From positions 136,382,712 through 136,446,711 of the forward strand of contig NC_051849.1 in NCBI RefSeq assembly GCF_905115235.1: 64,000 bases of DNA, in the 5' to 3' direction. Under the pieces are notes generated by a model. The model had not been told where the DNA came from. It did not search any database and was given only the letters and a program-made list of their open reading frames with translations. The position numbers and the translations under genes are program-made. Of this stretch, positions 47,215 through 58,589 are shown in pieces; positions within the stretch are counted from its first letter, which is position 1; the number at the start of each line of letters is the position of its first letter. The stretch comes from Hermetia illucens (taxonomy: Eukaryota; Arthropoda; Insecta; Diptera; Stratiomyidae).

Positions 47215-50200
47215 CTTCTTCTTTTTCTTCAGCCTTTGTCCCGTTCACAAGCGGGGTCGGCTCGTCGTGATCGGCTTCGCCATTTGGCTCTATCGAATGC
47301 CTGATCTGGGTGCAATCTCGAGGCTTTCAAATCCCCATCCAGCGTATCAAGCCACTGTTGTTTAGGTCTGCCTTTTGGTCGTTTACCATCGACTTCGCTG
47401 TTCAGACCAATCTTGACAAGTAAATTCCCGTTTGCACGAATGCCGTGACCATACCATCGAAGACGCCTCTCTCGCAACTTTTCCACGATCGGTGCAACCC
47501 CATAACGATTGCGGATATCCTCATTTCGGATGTGATCTAAACGTGTGACACCACTAGTCCAACGTAGCATCTTCGTCTCCATTACCGCAAAACACCGTTC
47601 ATTGTCTTTTATGGTCGGCCAACACTCAGAACCTTAGAGAGCGACTGGACAGACGACATTGCGGTAAATTTTCAATTTGAGACGTTCGTTGATACGTTGA
47701 TCACAAAGAACACCAGTTGTGGAACGCCACTTCATCCAGATTGCGTTAATGCGTGAAGCAATTTCATAACGCAATTCTCCATTGGCTGATAGTGTTGACC
47801 CGAGGTATTTAAATCGCTCAGTTCTGGGCAGATCACTGCCGCTGACAGAGATTGTGCCTGTTTCATGGGGATCGGTCGTCAAAAATTCAGTTTTGTTTAA
47901 ATTCAATCTAAGACCGTGTTGCATGAGGCGATCATTCCATTTTTGGCTAGGAAAACATCATCTGCATAAAGCAGTGTGTAGGGCGCTGAACGTTGGATAT
48001 CCCGTGTGACGGTGTCTATAACAAGAACAAAGAGGAGTGGTGAGAGGGCGCTTCCTTAATGAACACCAACAGAGACACGAAGAGGGCGATGCTTCTCACG
48101 GTGTTTCTCCATGAGTAACCGCGCAGCGTGTATTGCGTCAGTAGTTCCGCAGTTCTCGCCCCTCTCCTTCCGACTTGATTCACGGTTATTTCAACGATTT
48201 CGCGAATACGGTTGTCAAGAATGCGTTCAAAAACTATCATGGTATGGGAAAGTAACCGGATCGGACGGTAATTTGAACATTCTGCTGGGCTACCTTTCTT
48301 TTTCCATATTGGAACAGTGGTACTTTTTGCCAGTCAGATGGTGTTCTTCCTTCCTGAATAACCTGGTTAAAGAATTCACTGAGCCACAGTGTTGGGTCCC
48401 AGCTCTTCGCTTTCCAGAGCTCAGATGCGATGTCGTCAGGTCCCGTTGCTTTCCCCGATTTCATTTGTTTTATTGCCTCCTCGACTTCAGTTGCGCTGAC
48501 AGTGAAGCCCATGGTGTTTTACGTAGGCACCTGTCGTGAGAGGGGCTTTCCCGGTTCCCATGGTACGAGTATACCCCTGGTAAGGTTTCGTGGCCAATTT
48601 GCCGCTTCAGATGAGTCCCCGTGCAGACTCGGATCTGATCGCCCTGGTTAGGCCTTGGGAGCATTCGCCTACTGAATCACGGCCGGCAAACCAAAGTGAT
48701 CACAGCGTCTTCCGGTGCCACCATTATGGAGGTTCTCCTCGGCCACTTGGCTTTGTTTTGGCCGATAGGGTTGCCGCCCCATCTTTCTCACCGCCACCTC
48801 TGAGCAGCAGTTGCGCTGACTGGTGGAACTGCTCCAAATGTCGGCAACGATTGTGGAAGTGGAGGATGAGCAAATTCTTCAGTTGAAATCTGCTCGAAGT
48901 ATTCTCGCCATCTGTCCATTGCGGCTCGACGGTTGGTAAGCAAAGTACCGTTCTTGTCATTAACACAACAGAAGTGTTCGATATCCTGTGTGCGTTCATT
49001 ACGGCTTTTAGCAAGTCGATACAGATCTCTCTCGCCATCCCGAGTGTCCAGTTTATCGTAAAGATTTTTGAAATGATTGGCTCGGGTGACAGCGACCGCT
49101 TTCTTTGCTTCCCGGTTGGCATTCTTATAAATTTGCCAATTAGCAGGCGTTTTATCGTCGAGAAATTTGTGGTAGAGGCGTTTCTTTTCACGGACCTTCA
49201 TTTCAACATCATCATTCTAAAGCCAAGTATTTCGGCTGATGTACCGCTTACCCGGCTTGGTGACCCCGAGGGTTATAGTAGCCGCTTTGTGGATTGTGTC
49301 TTTCATTTGGTTCCATGAGTCTTCCACATTCGTAATGGTTGGCAATCGTATGAGTGAGACCGTTTCTTCTTTCTTCTCACCAAATCGCCACCATTTAGGT
49401 CTCATAGGGAACGACTTTGCAATCAGTGACAGTGGTAAAATGTTGGCGTCTTATAAGAATATAGTCGATTTGCGTTTTACTGTTCCCACTATAAAATGTG
49501 GGAAGATGAGACAATTGTTTGATGAACCATGTATTCATAAGTACAAGGTCATGGGTGTCCGCAAAATCGATTATACGCTCGCCACCCTCATTGCGCACTC
49601 CGAACCCCTTTCCCCCATGGCACCTTTTACCGTCTGCCTTTTCACCCACATGACCATTAAGGTCGCCGGCAATGGTTATGTAATCGTCAGCATGCACGTG
49701 ACAAGTCTTTTCATCGAGAAGTTGCCAGAAGGCATCTTTCTCGGTATCAGGTCGACCTGTTTGTGGTGCCTACGCGATGAAGAAGTGAATAGTGCTATCA
49801 GTTGATATAATGGTGAGCTTCATCAGCCGATTATCAAATCGTTCGACTTCTTTAATGGCATCACGGAAACCCTCTGAGATGGCAATGCCAATACCATATT
49901 GAGTGTGTGGGTTTCCAAAATAAAGATGTTTATAGCCATTTTTACCGTGTTCGCGTTCAATCTCGCAGCTTTTGGCACCAGACCATTGGGTTTCTTGTAG
50001 AGCGTAGATATCAATGCGCCTTTTCCGAAGGGCTCTTGTGAGTTCCTCCGTCTTTCCAGTTAGGGTACCAACATTTAGCGTGCAGACACGTATTTGTTTT
50101 GTTCGTTGTGCGCGGACTAACTTGCTTACATCCTGACACCGTCCATGCGTCAAGAACCCTTGCCCATTTTTCGACAGGACCGGGTCCCGTCCTGCCGCGT

Positions 50201-50486
50201 CGACTGAGGTGGATGCCCTAGCATTTATCCGAGGCTTTTGACTCAATCCGGTCATCATGTTTGTAATGACATTGTATGCATTTTCTTGGTCGACCTGTCG
50301 CGGGGCCTGTCACCAAGAGAGATCAGGTAGGATTTAGCATAGTAGAATAACTCCAACTATACTCTATTTATCTCTTTCCCTGACCTCAGCATTTTATTTT
50401 TGTTTTACTGAGGATAGTACAGAGTACGTTGCCTCAAACCCTCCTCTTTTACCTGGGCTTGGGACCAGCATAATAGCATGGCGGAG
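47215..50486 (-). mobile_element. RTE-B LINE, near full length, nested in RTE-A
   Basis: About 3.27 kb. Minus-strand order is a 5' leader, endonuclease (50258-49770: IRVCTLNVGTLTGKTEEL, IYALQETQWSG; 49697-49395: ITIAGDLNGHVG, QIDYILIRRQHF), linker (49201-48788), RT (48512-48237: GKATGPDDIASELWK; 48240-48016), LNKTEFLTTDP and RFKYLGSTLSANGEL (47924-47634), and the C-terminus (47582-47229: MLRWTSGVTRLDHI, LRWYGHGIRANGN, KRPKGRPKQQWLDTLDGDLK). The 3' tail is (AAG)-rich. Many frameshifts; a 307-bp insert sits at 48501-48807. Between the left target copy and the RTE-B tail there is an extra tandem copy of the target (47199-47214). Confidence 0.88.
48501..48807. mobile_element. 307-bp GC-rich insert of unknown family
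   Basis: Flanked by CAGTTGCGCTGAC at 48488-48500 and 48808-48820. The uninterrupted RTE-B sequence at 9790 shows that this segment is an insertion. It is clearly richer in G and C than its surroundings. No tRNA-like head, poly(A) tail or inverted-repeat end was evident. The 13-bp duplication suggests target-primed reverse transcription. It could be a short retroelement or a processed piece of a larger one. Confidence 0.7.
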
Positions 50487-51584
50487 TTTTTCTACCATAG
50501 ATATTGCCCTTATAGACTTTCTGGGTGGGATCATTCTCATCCATACGGATTAAGTGACCCGCCCACCGTAACCTATTGAGCCGGATTTTATCCACAACCG
50601 GACGGTCATGGCATCGCTCATAGATTTCGTCGTTATATAGGCTACGGAATTGTCCATCCTCATGTAGGGGGCCAAAAATTCTCTGGAGGATTCTTCTCTC
50701 GAACGCGGCCAAGAATTCGCAATTTTGCTTGCTAAGAACCCGAAGAAGTTTCCGAGGAATACATGAGGACTGGCCAGATGATAGTTTTGTACGGTAAGAG
50801 CTTTGACCCTATGGTGAGGCGTTTCGAGCGGAACAGTCTTTGTAAGCTGAAATAGGCTCTGTTGGCTGACAACAACCGAGCGGGGATTTCATCATCGTAG
50901 CTGTTATCGGTTGTGATTTTCGACCCTAGATAGGAGAAATTGTCAACGGTCTCAAAGTTGTATTCTCCTATCCTTATTCTTCTTCGTGTTTGTGTTTGAC
51001 CAGTGCGGTTTGATGTTGTTGGTTGGTTGGTCCTCGGTGCTGACGTTGCCACCATATATTTTGTCTTGCCTTCATTGAATGAATCGGATGAAGGCAGTTT
51101 GTACATCTCGGGTGGTTCTTCCCATGATGTCGATATTGTCAGCGTAGGCCAGTAGTTGGGTAGACTTAAAGAGGATCGTACCTCTTGCATTTACATCAGC
51201 ATCACGGATCACTTTCTCGAGGGCCAGGTTAAAGAGGACGCATGATAGGGCATCCCCTTGTCGTAGAGCGTTGTTGATGTCGAATGGTCTTGAGAGTGAT
51301 CCTGCTGCTTTTATCTGGCCTCGTACATTGGTCAGGGTCAGCCTAATCAGTCTTATTAGTTTCGTCGGGATACCGAATTCTCTCATGGCCGTGTGCAGTT
51401 TTACCCTGGCTATGCTATCATAGGCAGCTTTAAAGTCGATGAATAGATGGTGCAACTGTTGTCCATATTCCAACAGTTTTTCCATCGCTTGCCGCAGAGA
51501 GAAAATCTGATCTGTTGCTGATTTGCCTGGAGTGAAGCCTCTTTGATATTGGCCAATGATGTTCTGGGTGTATGGGTTATGTTT

Positions 51585-52025
51585 AGATTGTTCCGTTGAA
51601 ATCTGCTCGAAATATTCTCGCCATCTATCCATCGCGGCTTGCCGATTGATTACCAAAATAGAGAAGTTTATAGTCATTTTTGCCGCGTTCACGTTCTATC
51701 TTGCAGTTTTTGTCATCACTCCATCGAATTTCTTGTGAAGCACAAATATCAATGCACGTTTTCCGGCCTCTTGGGAGTTTCTCCGTCTTTCTAGTGATGA
51801 TGCCAATATTTAATGTGTAGTCACGTATTTGTTATGCTCGGACTAATTTACTTGCAACGCCGACCATGCGTCCTGCCGGGTTGCCTGAGTTGAACACTCT
51901 AGCATTTCTCCGAGGCCTCGAATATCTCAACGTGGCCGTTTTTATTTTAAACGTCATTTAATGCGTTTTTTAGTCGATCTGCCGCGGAATTTGTAACCAG
52001 GAGAGATCAGTAGAGTAATACAAAG
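51585..52025 (-). mobile_element. RTE-B 5' fragment with internal deletion
   Basis: It starts in the linker (the GAAATCTGCTCGAAATATTC block), jumps near 51655 to the endonuclease N-terminus (the TTGCAGTTTTTGTCATCACTC block) and continues to the 5' leader. It abuts the broken end of the RTE-A copy. Confidence 0.75.
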
Positions 52026-52029
52026 TACG

Positions 52030-52562
52030 TTACCTCATACATATATCATATTTATACTGCACGGATAGGTCGAAAAAAAGCAACCTGTATTTAATACAGC
52101 AGCACTTTACATAGAAAAACATCCAGCATTAGTTGCCTCATTATATAATGGAATAATAGACAATAATTGCATTTATTACTTTCGTTTTGGAATTAGTTTA
52201 ATTGTATCCGAGAACTCAAGCAATGTAAAATCTGCATATTGTATACCAATCAGAATAAAGGCAACAGAACATCGGAAACAACGAAGCAGCCCTGATTATT
52301 CTGATTACTAGTTATCACAAAATCACTGAAGCAGAATAAAAATTAGCCGGGTTGTGACCTCTTAATAGCATACTAATGTAGGAGAAAATTTTTAGAATCA
52401 TGGAAGCTTCCATCATCGACTTTGATGTCAGAAATTTACCGCAAATGGAAATTAACTAATTTTCTAATACGCATTATATTTTCGTACTTTTTATCTGCAC
52501 GATGGGGCATTAAATTTATTTTTTCTGACCAGAATGCACATACTGTTTGTGTATAACTGTCT
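52030..52562. other. intergenic, nothing recognised
   Basis: AT-rich, no frame or repeat supported. Confidence 0.5.
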
Positions 52563-52624
52563 TTTTAAGGTTTTGTGTAAACACAAAACCTTATTAAAAT
52601 CGGCTTACTGTCTGTCTGTCTGTC

Positions 52625-52656
<32 letters not shown>

Positions 52657-53378
52657 ACACGCATTTTTCTCGGAGACGGTTATAGCGATTGACACCAAAT
52701 TTTGTAGAAAGGTGGGAACTGTGAACGCTCACGCATACAGTGAATTACATCCTTTTACGTCGAATTTAAGGGGGGTCCCCATACATGCAAAAGGGGGGTG
52801 TAAAATTTCTTTTCATCAAATATAGTCATGTGGGGTATCAAATTAAAGGTCTCGATTAGTACTTTTCAAAGCCGGTCTTAGTTTTGACATTCGTTGGAAG
52901 GGTGGGGAGCGCGGGGGGTTGAAAGTGATCACTTCTTTAAGGGGGCCATTCTCAGAAACTACCAAACCGAAAAATCTGAAAAAAATCAGGAGGCTGCCAC
53001 TGTATGGTGCCTGGGCTCCGAAATACCTTCCATGCCGAGATCTGTTTAAATAAAGTTAATAATAGTATATTACTACAATTTTTTGTAATTGGTTAGACAC
53101 CCCCCTTAAGTTCATCCTAGTACCATGAAATTTTGCAGTGATATAGGCTATAATATAGAGCATAACCTTACCAAGTTTGGTGGAAATCGCACTATTACTA
53201 ACAAAGTTATAATACCTCAAATTTGTTGCTTCTTTGAAAATTGAAGACTATGAATGTCAGTATCACCCGAAAGTGGATACACTCACATAATATATGGATA
53301 TATTACGTGCTACGTACTAAGAAATACACAAAACCTTTCGTACCTGAAGCATCCAGCTTCCGGTTTCCCGACTTGTTT
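52563..53378 (+). repeat. dispersed repeat family X, reference copy
   Basis: 816 bp. It opens with a perfect 13-bp palindrome, TAAGGTTTTGTGT facing ACACAAAACCTTA around AA (near 52565-52592). Then comes a TGTC/CTGT run of about 50 bp, then CACCAAATTTTGTAGAAAGG, 'GTATCAAATTAAAGGTCTC' and 'CTACCAAACCGAAAAATCTG'. The end is CTTCCGGTTTCCCGACTTG. No protein frame. The class is unknown. Confidence 0.85.
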
Positions 53379-53999
53379 TCTGTTTGTGAGGAAGGGTGAA
53401 AGGTGAAAGTTATGGAGACGTTTGCAGTCGTTTTGTTGAAAGTGTTCATCAGAAGCTTTGTGTTGCAAATAGTAAGGATTTGTAGTGTCATACCTGACAA
53501 AGCTTTAAAGAAGGCCACGGAAAAATAAATATGTAGTTTTCTAAAAGTAAGTTCGCGAAGAGGTAAACCTTGAAGATTTATAGCAAACCCTAGTCAACTG
53601 AAAGTCCAAGCGGAATCGAACATACGCATGTATTAATATACTCTCTGACTACTTACGCAGCATCACTCTTTGTTATGAGTTTCAGTCGGCGGATATTTGA
53701 GCTAATATCTGATTGAAAATTCCTGAAGCGTAAATTTCGGTACAGGCTCAACATTTTAGGCAACAATTCAACTTTTTCAGGAAATTTAGCAGATGTTTAT
53801 TCAAAGACTTACAACCATCTCGTTTTTCATTAAGTTGAATGAAAATTTAATAAAGTTTAAAAAATAACAGGTGATTTTTAGCACATTTCTTATAAATGTT
53901 CCCCGATTACTAAAAGACTAATAATTGAAAAAATGTTTCAATTAAATTTAAACTCTGTCCCAACTCATTTGTGAAAGGAGCAGGAATTGGGAGCTTCAC
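53379..53999. other. intergenic, nothing recognised
   Basis: No coding or repeat signal could be supported. Confidence 0.45.
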
Positions 54000-54190
54000 C
54001 ACAGTATTTCTAATAGGCAATTCCCACACTCAATGGACCCGGACTTGTGAATGTCTTATAGAAGCTTATCTAAACACACCATTAATGTACATATAATTGA
54101 CTGCCTACTATGTGTACGGAGAAGCTTCCCCAATACATTCGCAAGTCCGGTCCATTCAGTGTGGGTACTACTGATTAGATGAATAGCCGC
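54000..54190. mobile_element. short terminal-inverted-repeat element
   Basis: The left part CACAGTATTTCTAATAGG continues through CCCACACTCAATGG, CCCGGACTTGTGAATG and GAAGCTTATC. The right part, read in reverse, gives TCTAATCAGTAG, CCCACACTGAATGG, CCGGACTTGCGAATG and GAAGCTTCTC. The element is thus an imperfect palindrome with arms of about 75 bp. The left end is homologous to the right end of the element at 21555-21955. Non-autonomous; superfamily not assigned. Confidence 0.65.
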
Positions 54191-54753
54191 AGGCCACCGC
54201 ATCGTCTCCGAGGTAGGTGAGGAAAGTGTAGGAACTTTGCAGTCTTGAAGATTATTCACTGAGGAAGCCATCACCACACCCGGCAGTTAGATATATAATA
54301 AAATGCAAATCCATTAAATGAGGAGAAGGAGGAATCTAAGGTCCGGTACGGATAACCGGGGGGGGGGGGGGAGTCGTTTGTTTTTGTGGCTGGGTCGGGC
54401 TCACGTAATAGACAGCACGGCATCAAACTCACTAATCGTGGGGAGATTCGAAGTCTAGGTGCTACGATGGCCAGGAGCATGACTCCGCCTGCTGTAGCTG
54501 TTTCGCTACAATCTATGGTGACTACTTCATCTGGTTTGAGTAAGCAGCGGATGAACTGGATTGAAATCCAATGCGCGCAAGTAACTTTGTAGACCAGTAC
54601 CGCTTTTTACTCGCAGCGACACAATCCCGGCTGTAATCAAGGTGAGGCGAAGTGAACGCACGGTGTTTTAAGAATGGTGTTAGCCGTGACATCGGATATT
54701 ATTTTTCCGATGTCAGAAGGAAAATAAAAATCAGAGTGTGGACTGACGGTTTC
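54191..54753. other. intergenic with a homopolymer run
   Basis: It contains a run of about 14 G near 54358. No gene was supported. Confidence 0.5.
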
Positions 54754-54765
54754 ATAAAATCATTA

Positions 54766-55046
54766 ATAATAATAATCATCGTTGGTGCAACAATCCATAT
54801 TGGATCAGGGCCTTGAAGTGTGTTAGAGAACACTACATGATTACAGTACCCTGTAGGAGACAATGTGGTCAGCATTGCGCTCGCCCGAGATTATTACCCT
54901 GATTTGACTCAGGTACTCATTTACAGCTGAGTCGACTGGTATCCGACGACAAATCACGATACAAATCACACTGCCCCCAATGAGATTTGAAACGCGACCT
55001 TCCGTACGACAGCCTTGTACTTTAACCACTCAGCTATGCGGACATG
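54766..55046 (-). mobile_element. tRNA-derived SINE, copy 2
   Basis: 281 bp between perfect 12-bp duplications ATAAAATCATTA (54754-54765 and 55047-55058). Read on the minus strand it starts TGTCCGCATAGCTGAGTGG and has a degenerate B box (GTTTCAAATCTC). It ends in GATTGTTGCACCAACGATG-like sequence with ATT repeats. It shares most of its length with copy 1 at 12988. Confidence 0.92.
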
Positions 55047-55139
55047 ATAAAATCATTACTTAATTAATAAATTACTATAGAAATTTTTACTTAATTATTA
55101 AGTGAAGTGTTATTCAAAGTTATTAAAGGTGAGTTATAA

Positions 55140-56850
55140 GGCATTATTACTAAATTAATAAAATGAATTATAACATTTGGTACCCCGACGGCGACACGAA
55201 AAGTTGGTGTTTGGTAGGTTTGGCGGAGATAGCACCTGAATCTGGAATAACAGAAACTACATCAAAGGAATCTGAAAGCAAACTACATCAAAGGAATCAA
55301 GTGCAGGGAGAAGTTCGCGATGCATCTCTAGAAGAATGCGGAGCGTCGAGAGACGAGGTAGAATAAGAAATCCTTCTGCAAAGTCAAAATGATTTAGAAG
55401 AAAAGGTGGAGCAGAGCAAATCGCAGGAAACAGAGGACAAGGGTGGGGACAAGGTTGAATCTGAGCTTCTGAAATCCTTGTGGCTTCAGCGACTGCCGGC
55501 GAGCACGCAAGCCATACTAGCGTGTACCGACGGCGGTTCCCTAGAGGTGTTGGCCGCGACTGCACCCAAAATTCGCGATGTGCCGATTTCGGACTGGTAT
55601 CCCGTTCCACTTATTCAAGACTGCGCATTATTTAGCAAACTGTGGTGTTTCCTCGATTTTGGATCTCCCCAAGGCCTAGCATCGAATCCCTGTAGCTCCT
55701 GAAAACATTCCAAAGACAGCAATTTGCACAACTTTCGAACCCTTCGAGTTCACACGGATGTCTTTTGCCCTGTGCAATGCTGCGGAAATTTTCGAGAGAT
55801 TCATCCACTCTTTACTACGAAATTTGGACTTCTGTTTCGTCTACTAGGATGACATTTTGGTCGCATCTTCCACCGAGTCCGGCACATCTCGAGTACATAT
55901 TCCAATGTTTCCTTGAGAATGGCTTAATTCTTAAGGTTGAAAAGTGCAGATTTCTCCAACAGGAAGTGAAATTTCCATTCCACCATTCCTGATGGCTTAT
56001 AATACGATTCAGATAAGGTGCAAGCGATCGCGGGCTTTCCTCTACCAAAGATGGTCAAAGACCTTAAAAGATTCTTGGGAATGGTAAACTTCTACCGTCG
56101 TTTCCTGCCCAAAACCGCTCATCACCAGGCATTACTTAACGCCTTCCTATCTGGTCCTAAGACTAAATAACCGCAAAAGGTTGTGTGGTCTCCAGAAGCC
56201 GTCAAAACGTTTGAAACAACCAAGCAACAGCTGATAGATGTTACACTTATAGCATTCCCTCGAAAAAGCGTCCCCTCGCCAATTTCGGTACCTAGCTTAC
56301 ATCAGCCAATTTAGATCGGACATCCAACATGTATCTTTTGAAAATTGGTGTGGCCCAGAAGGATAACGCAGCTCTTCAGAGTCGGACTCCAAATACAAGT
56401 TTAAGGAATTCCCTATCCTCGGCTCACCTTCCTCTATCTACTGTGAAATCTCGGAAATGGTATATGTATATTCCGGCCTTCCGCACCCCGGCATTCGGAC
56501 AACGAACTAGCTAGTCTCCAGCAAATATTTCTGGCCGTCCATGAACAAGGACGTAAATTCTTGCGCCAGAGGGTGCATTGAATGCCAAAGGTGTAAGGAC
56601 ACTAGACATGTTAAGAAGGAATTAGGTTTATACCCTAAGTCAACAAAGCACTTACACACATATATCTCATCCCGCCGTAATCATCATAGACCAGGGAATG
56701 CATTTCGAATCCACTCCTTTTTCAGAGTTCGGAAGGCTCCTTGGATTGAAACGTTAGCGGACAACCGCATACCATCCACAGTAAAATGGGAGATTTCCAA
56801 TGTAGAGAAGGAAGGATTTTTTTTATGAGCAATTGCACGAAGTTCAGGGG
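55140..56850 (+). mobile_element. Ty3/gypsy pol fossil
   Basis: Plus-strand conceptual blocks lie in Ty3/gypsy order: RT around 55650-55860 (KTAICTTFEPFEFTRMSFAL, then an FVY.DDI-type catalytic block), the start of the RNase H linker (DLKRFLGMVNFYRRFLPK) near 56060-56110, and an integrase zinc-finger-like segment (CARGCIECQRCK) at 56560-56610. The element is broken by many interruptions and looks old. The LTR at 58077-58586 may be its 3' LTR, but the connecting sequence is unclear. Confidence 0.75.
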
Positions 56851-58076
56851 AAGCTTTCTAAAAAATTGGGTGATTTTGATGCGTGATCTGAATGTCAAGG
56901 TGGGCTCTAAGACACCTTGCTTGGGCATGTGATGAGAAGGTATCTTTTTGGTGATCATAACAAAAACGATAAATAATTTGTAGATTTCTGTAATTTCTAC
57001 CGCCTCGTTGTTGGCCTGCCATAATGTCAATTGCGTTTTACATGTCATCAGACACGCAGATGGCAGATACCTTGAGAGCTTCTTTACCTGAGAATATGTA
57101 TTATCATTGGGCGAAAAGCGAGAGATTGATGACACTATCCAAAAGTGTCTTTGTCTCTGGCGCGGATCAAATTGTCGGTCGCGACTCAGGAGGATGTCAC
57201 GATACCTGGCTGGCCATAAAAATGTGGGGGCGGGTTACTGCGCGAACATAAGAAGCAGAGACCTTCGTTGATCATTGCAACTAGGGCTGAGCTCCACGCG
57301 TCAAAACTACCGAGAAGTGCAGCATAGTGTGTCCCGTGAGAAAAGTAATTTCATCGGGAAAGCAGAAAGGGTTGCTTCTCATCCAAGATGATGGACAATT
57401 CATGAAGTGGAAGGAGCTCGTTACCACTTATGTGAAGTAAAGCGATGTTAGCTTTGCCATCAACGCGTTCAAGCGGACCTAAGCCATCTGAGAATCTTAC
57501 TTACATCTTAGTTACAGCCAAAGAGCTGCCACCATGCTCCATCATTTCTTCAATTTCCAGTGGATGGGTTTCTCGAGTGGGCCTTTCTCATGGCTCCCTA
57601 AAGTGTTGTTTGTAGATAATATCATGAGTAGTCTTGAATTTTCATTCCAAACCCCAGAGGATGAGAGGATGTAGTGGGTGGTTATGTAGACGAAAGAGGA
57701 AGACTCCCCCCCCCCTTCTCTAAGTCTGTTGAAAAATCGCCGCCACCATCCCCATCAAAAAATGTATGGTACCTCAAAGTGGGGCTATTTTTATATCTTT
57801 GCGGTAGGAATTTCTTTCTCGCTTTAATATTCTAACAGAAAGCGTGGGCTTTTTCTTTTCAGTTAGACCGATTTTTTCGTCTACGGTCTATCGGCTAAAT
57901 CTGATTTCGAGGAAACCATATGCTTCCTTAATGCTTTCCATAGGTCCGGTACTGAGTAAACGGGCTGATGGGTGACAGGAGACGAGTTTTCCCGGGGTTG
58001 ATTTTGTTACTTCTTTGATCTGTTTGTGAACTTTGATTTATTTGAGTTGCTTTTTGCGTTTTCAGTGCGCTTTTAA
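56851..58076. other. no supported feature
   Basis: Possibly the remains of the gypsy 3' region. Scattered frames lack motifs. There is a run of about 10 C near 57706. Confidence 0.4.
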
Positions 58077-58586
58077 TTGGAAAATTATGTGTGACGTCAA
58101 TGTGAATCGTAGTTATGATAATTAGCCAAGACACCAAAATTTTATAACAGTAGAGCGGAATGACTCTAATGCCGGTAGTAAGATCCTGTCGCGAAGTATA
58201 ATAGTTTTCTAGTAAAGTGTTTACATGCCTTTCTGGAATGTTCCACGGGGTACAAAAGGAACGGAAATCCGCTCACAAAGTCAGTCTAGTTCTAGAGTTA
58301 GAACAGATCGCGTCGGGTATAAATACGCCTCGAATACTAGTTAAAGATATTAATTAATTATACAGTACGGTTGTATAATTAAGGGTTTAATAAACGCTTA
58401 TTAAAGTTATATAACGGGTTTTTTGTTTAGTGCTACGCAATCCAGTGATACGAGCCTACGTAAAGCAATTAATGTAATTAGTGACGAGTACGAATAGCTA
58501 AGAACGTAACAATTGGTGACAACGACGGGATTACGTATAGGTAATTGGTGACAGCGGTAGAAGTACGTAAAAGCAAATTCGTAACA
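58077..58586 (+). mobile_element. Ty3/gypsy-type LTR, second copy
   Basis: It matches the LTR at 39706-43597 from GGAAAATTATGTGTG to CGTAACA, including the repeated GTAACAATTGGTGACA unit. The first few dozen bases of the other copy are absent here. A decayed fossil, probably linked to the pol remains upstream. Confidence 0.75.
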
Positions 58587-58589
58587 GTC

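Larger units (their letters stand above)
47019..51590 (-). mobile_element. RTE-A copy interrupted by RTE-B
   Basis: The RTE-A 3' part (47019-47191) and its continuation (50487-51590) are split by RTE-B. TTTTTCTACCATAGAT occurs on both sides of the break (47176-47191 and 50487-50502), as a target duplication would. The longer part encodes YSPYTQNIIGQYQRGFTPGK-like sequence, IDFKAAYDSIARVKLHTAM, NALRQGDALSCVLFNLALEK and LLAYADNIDIMG, where the YADD box reads YADN. Its 5' end is lost near 51590, where an RTE-B piece begins. Confidence 0.88.

Noticed and set aside
52590-52665. (TGTC)n run as an independent microsatellite
   Set aside because: The run recurs at the same place in the other copies of dispersed repeat X, so it belongs to that element.
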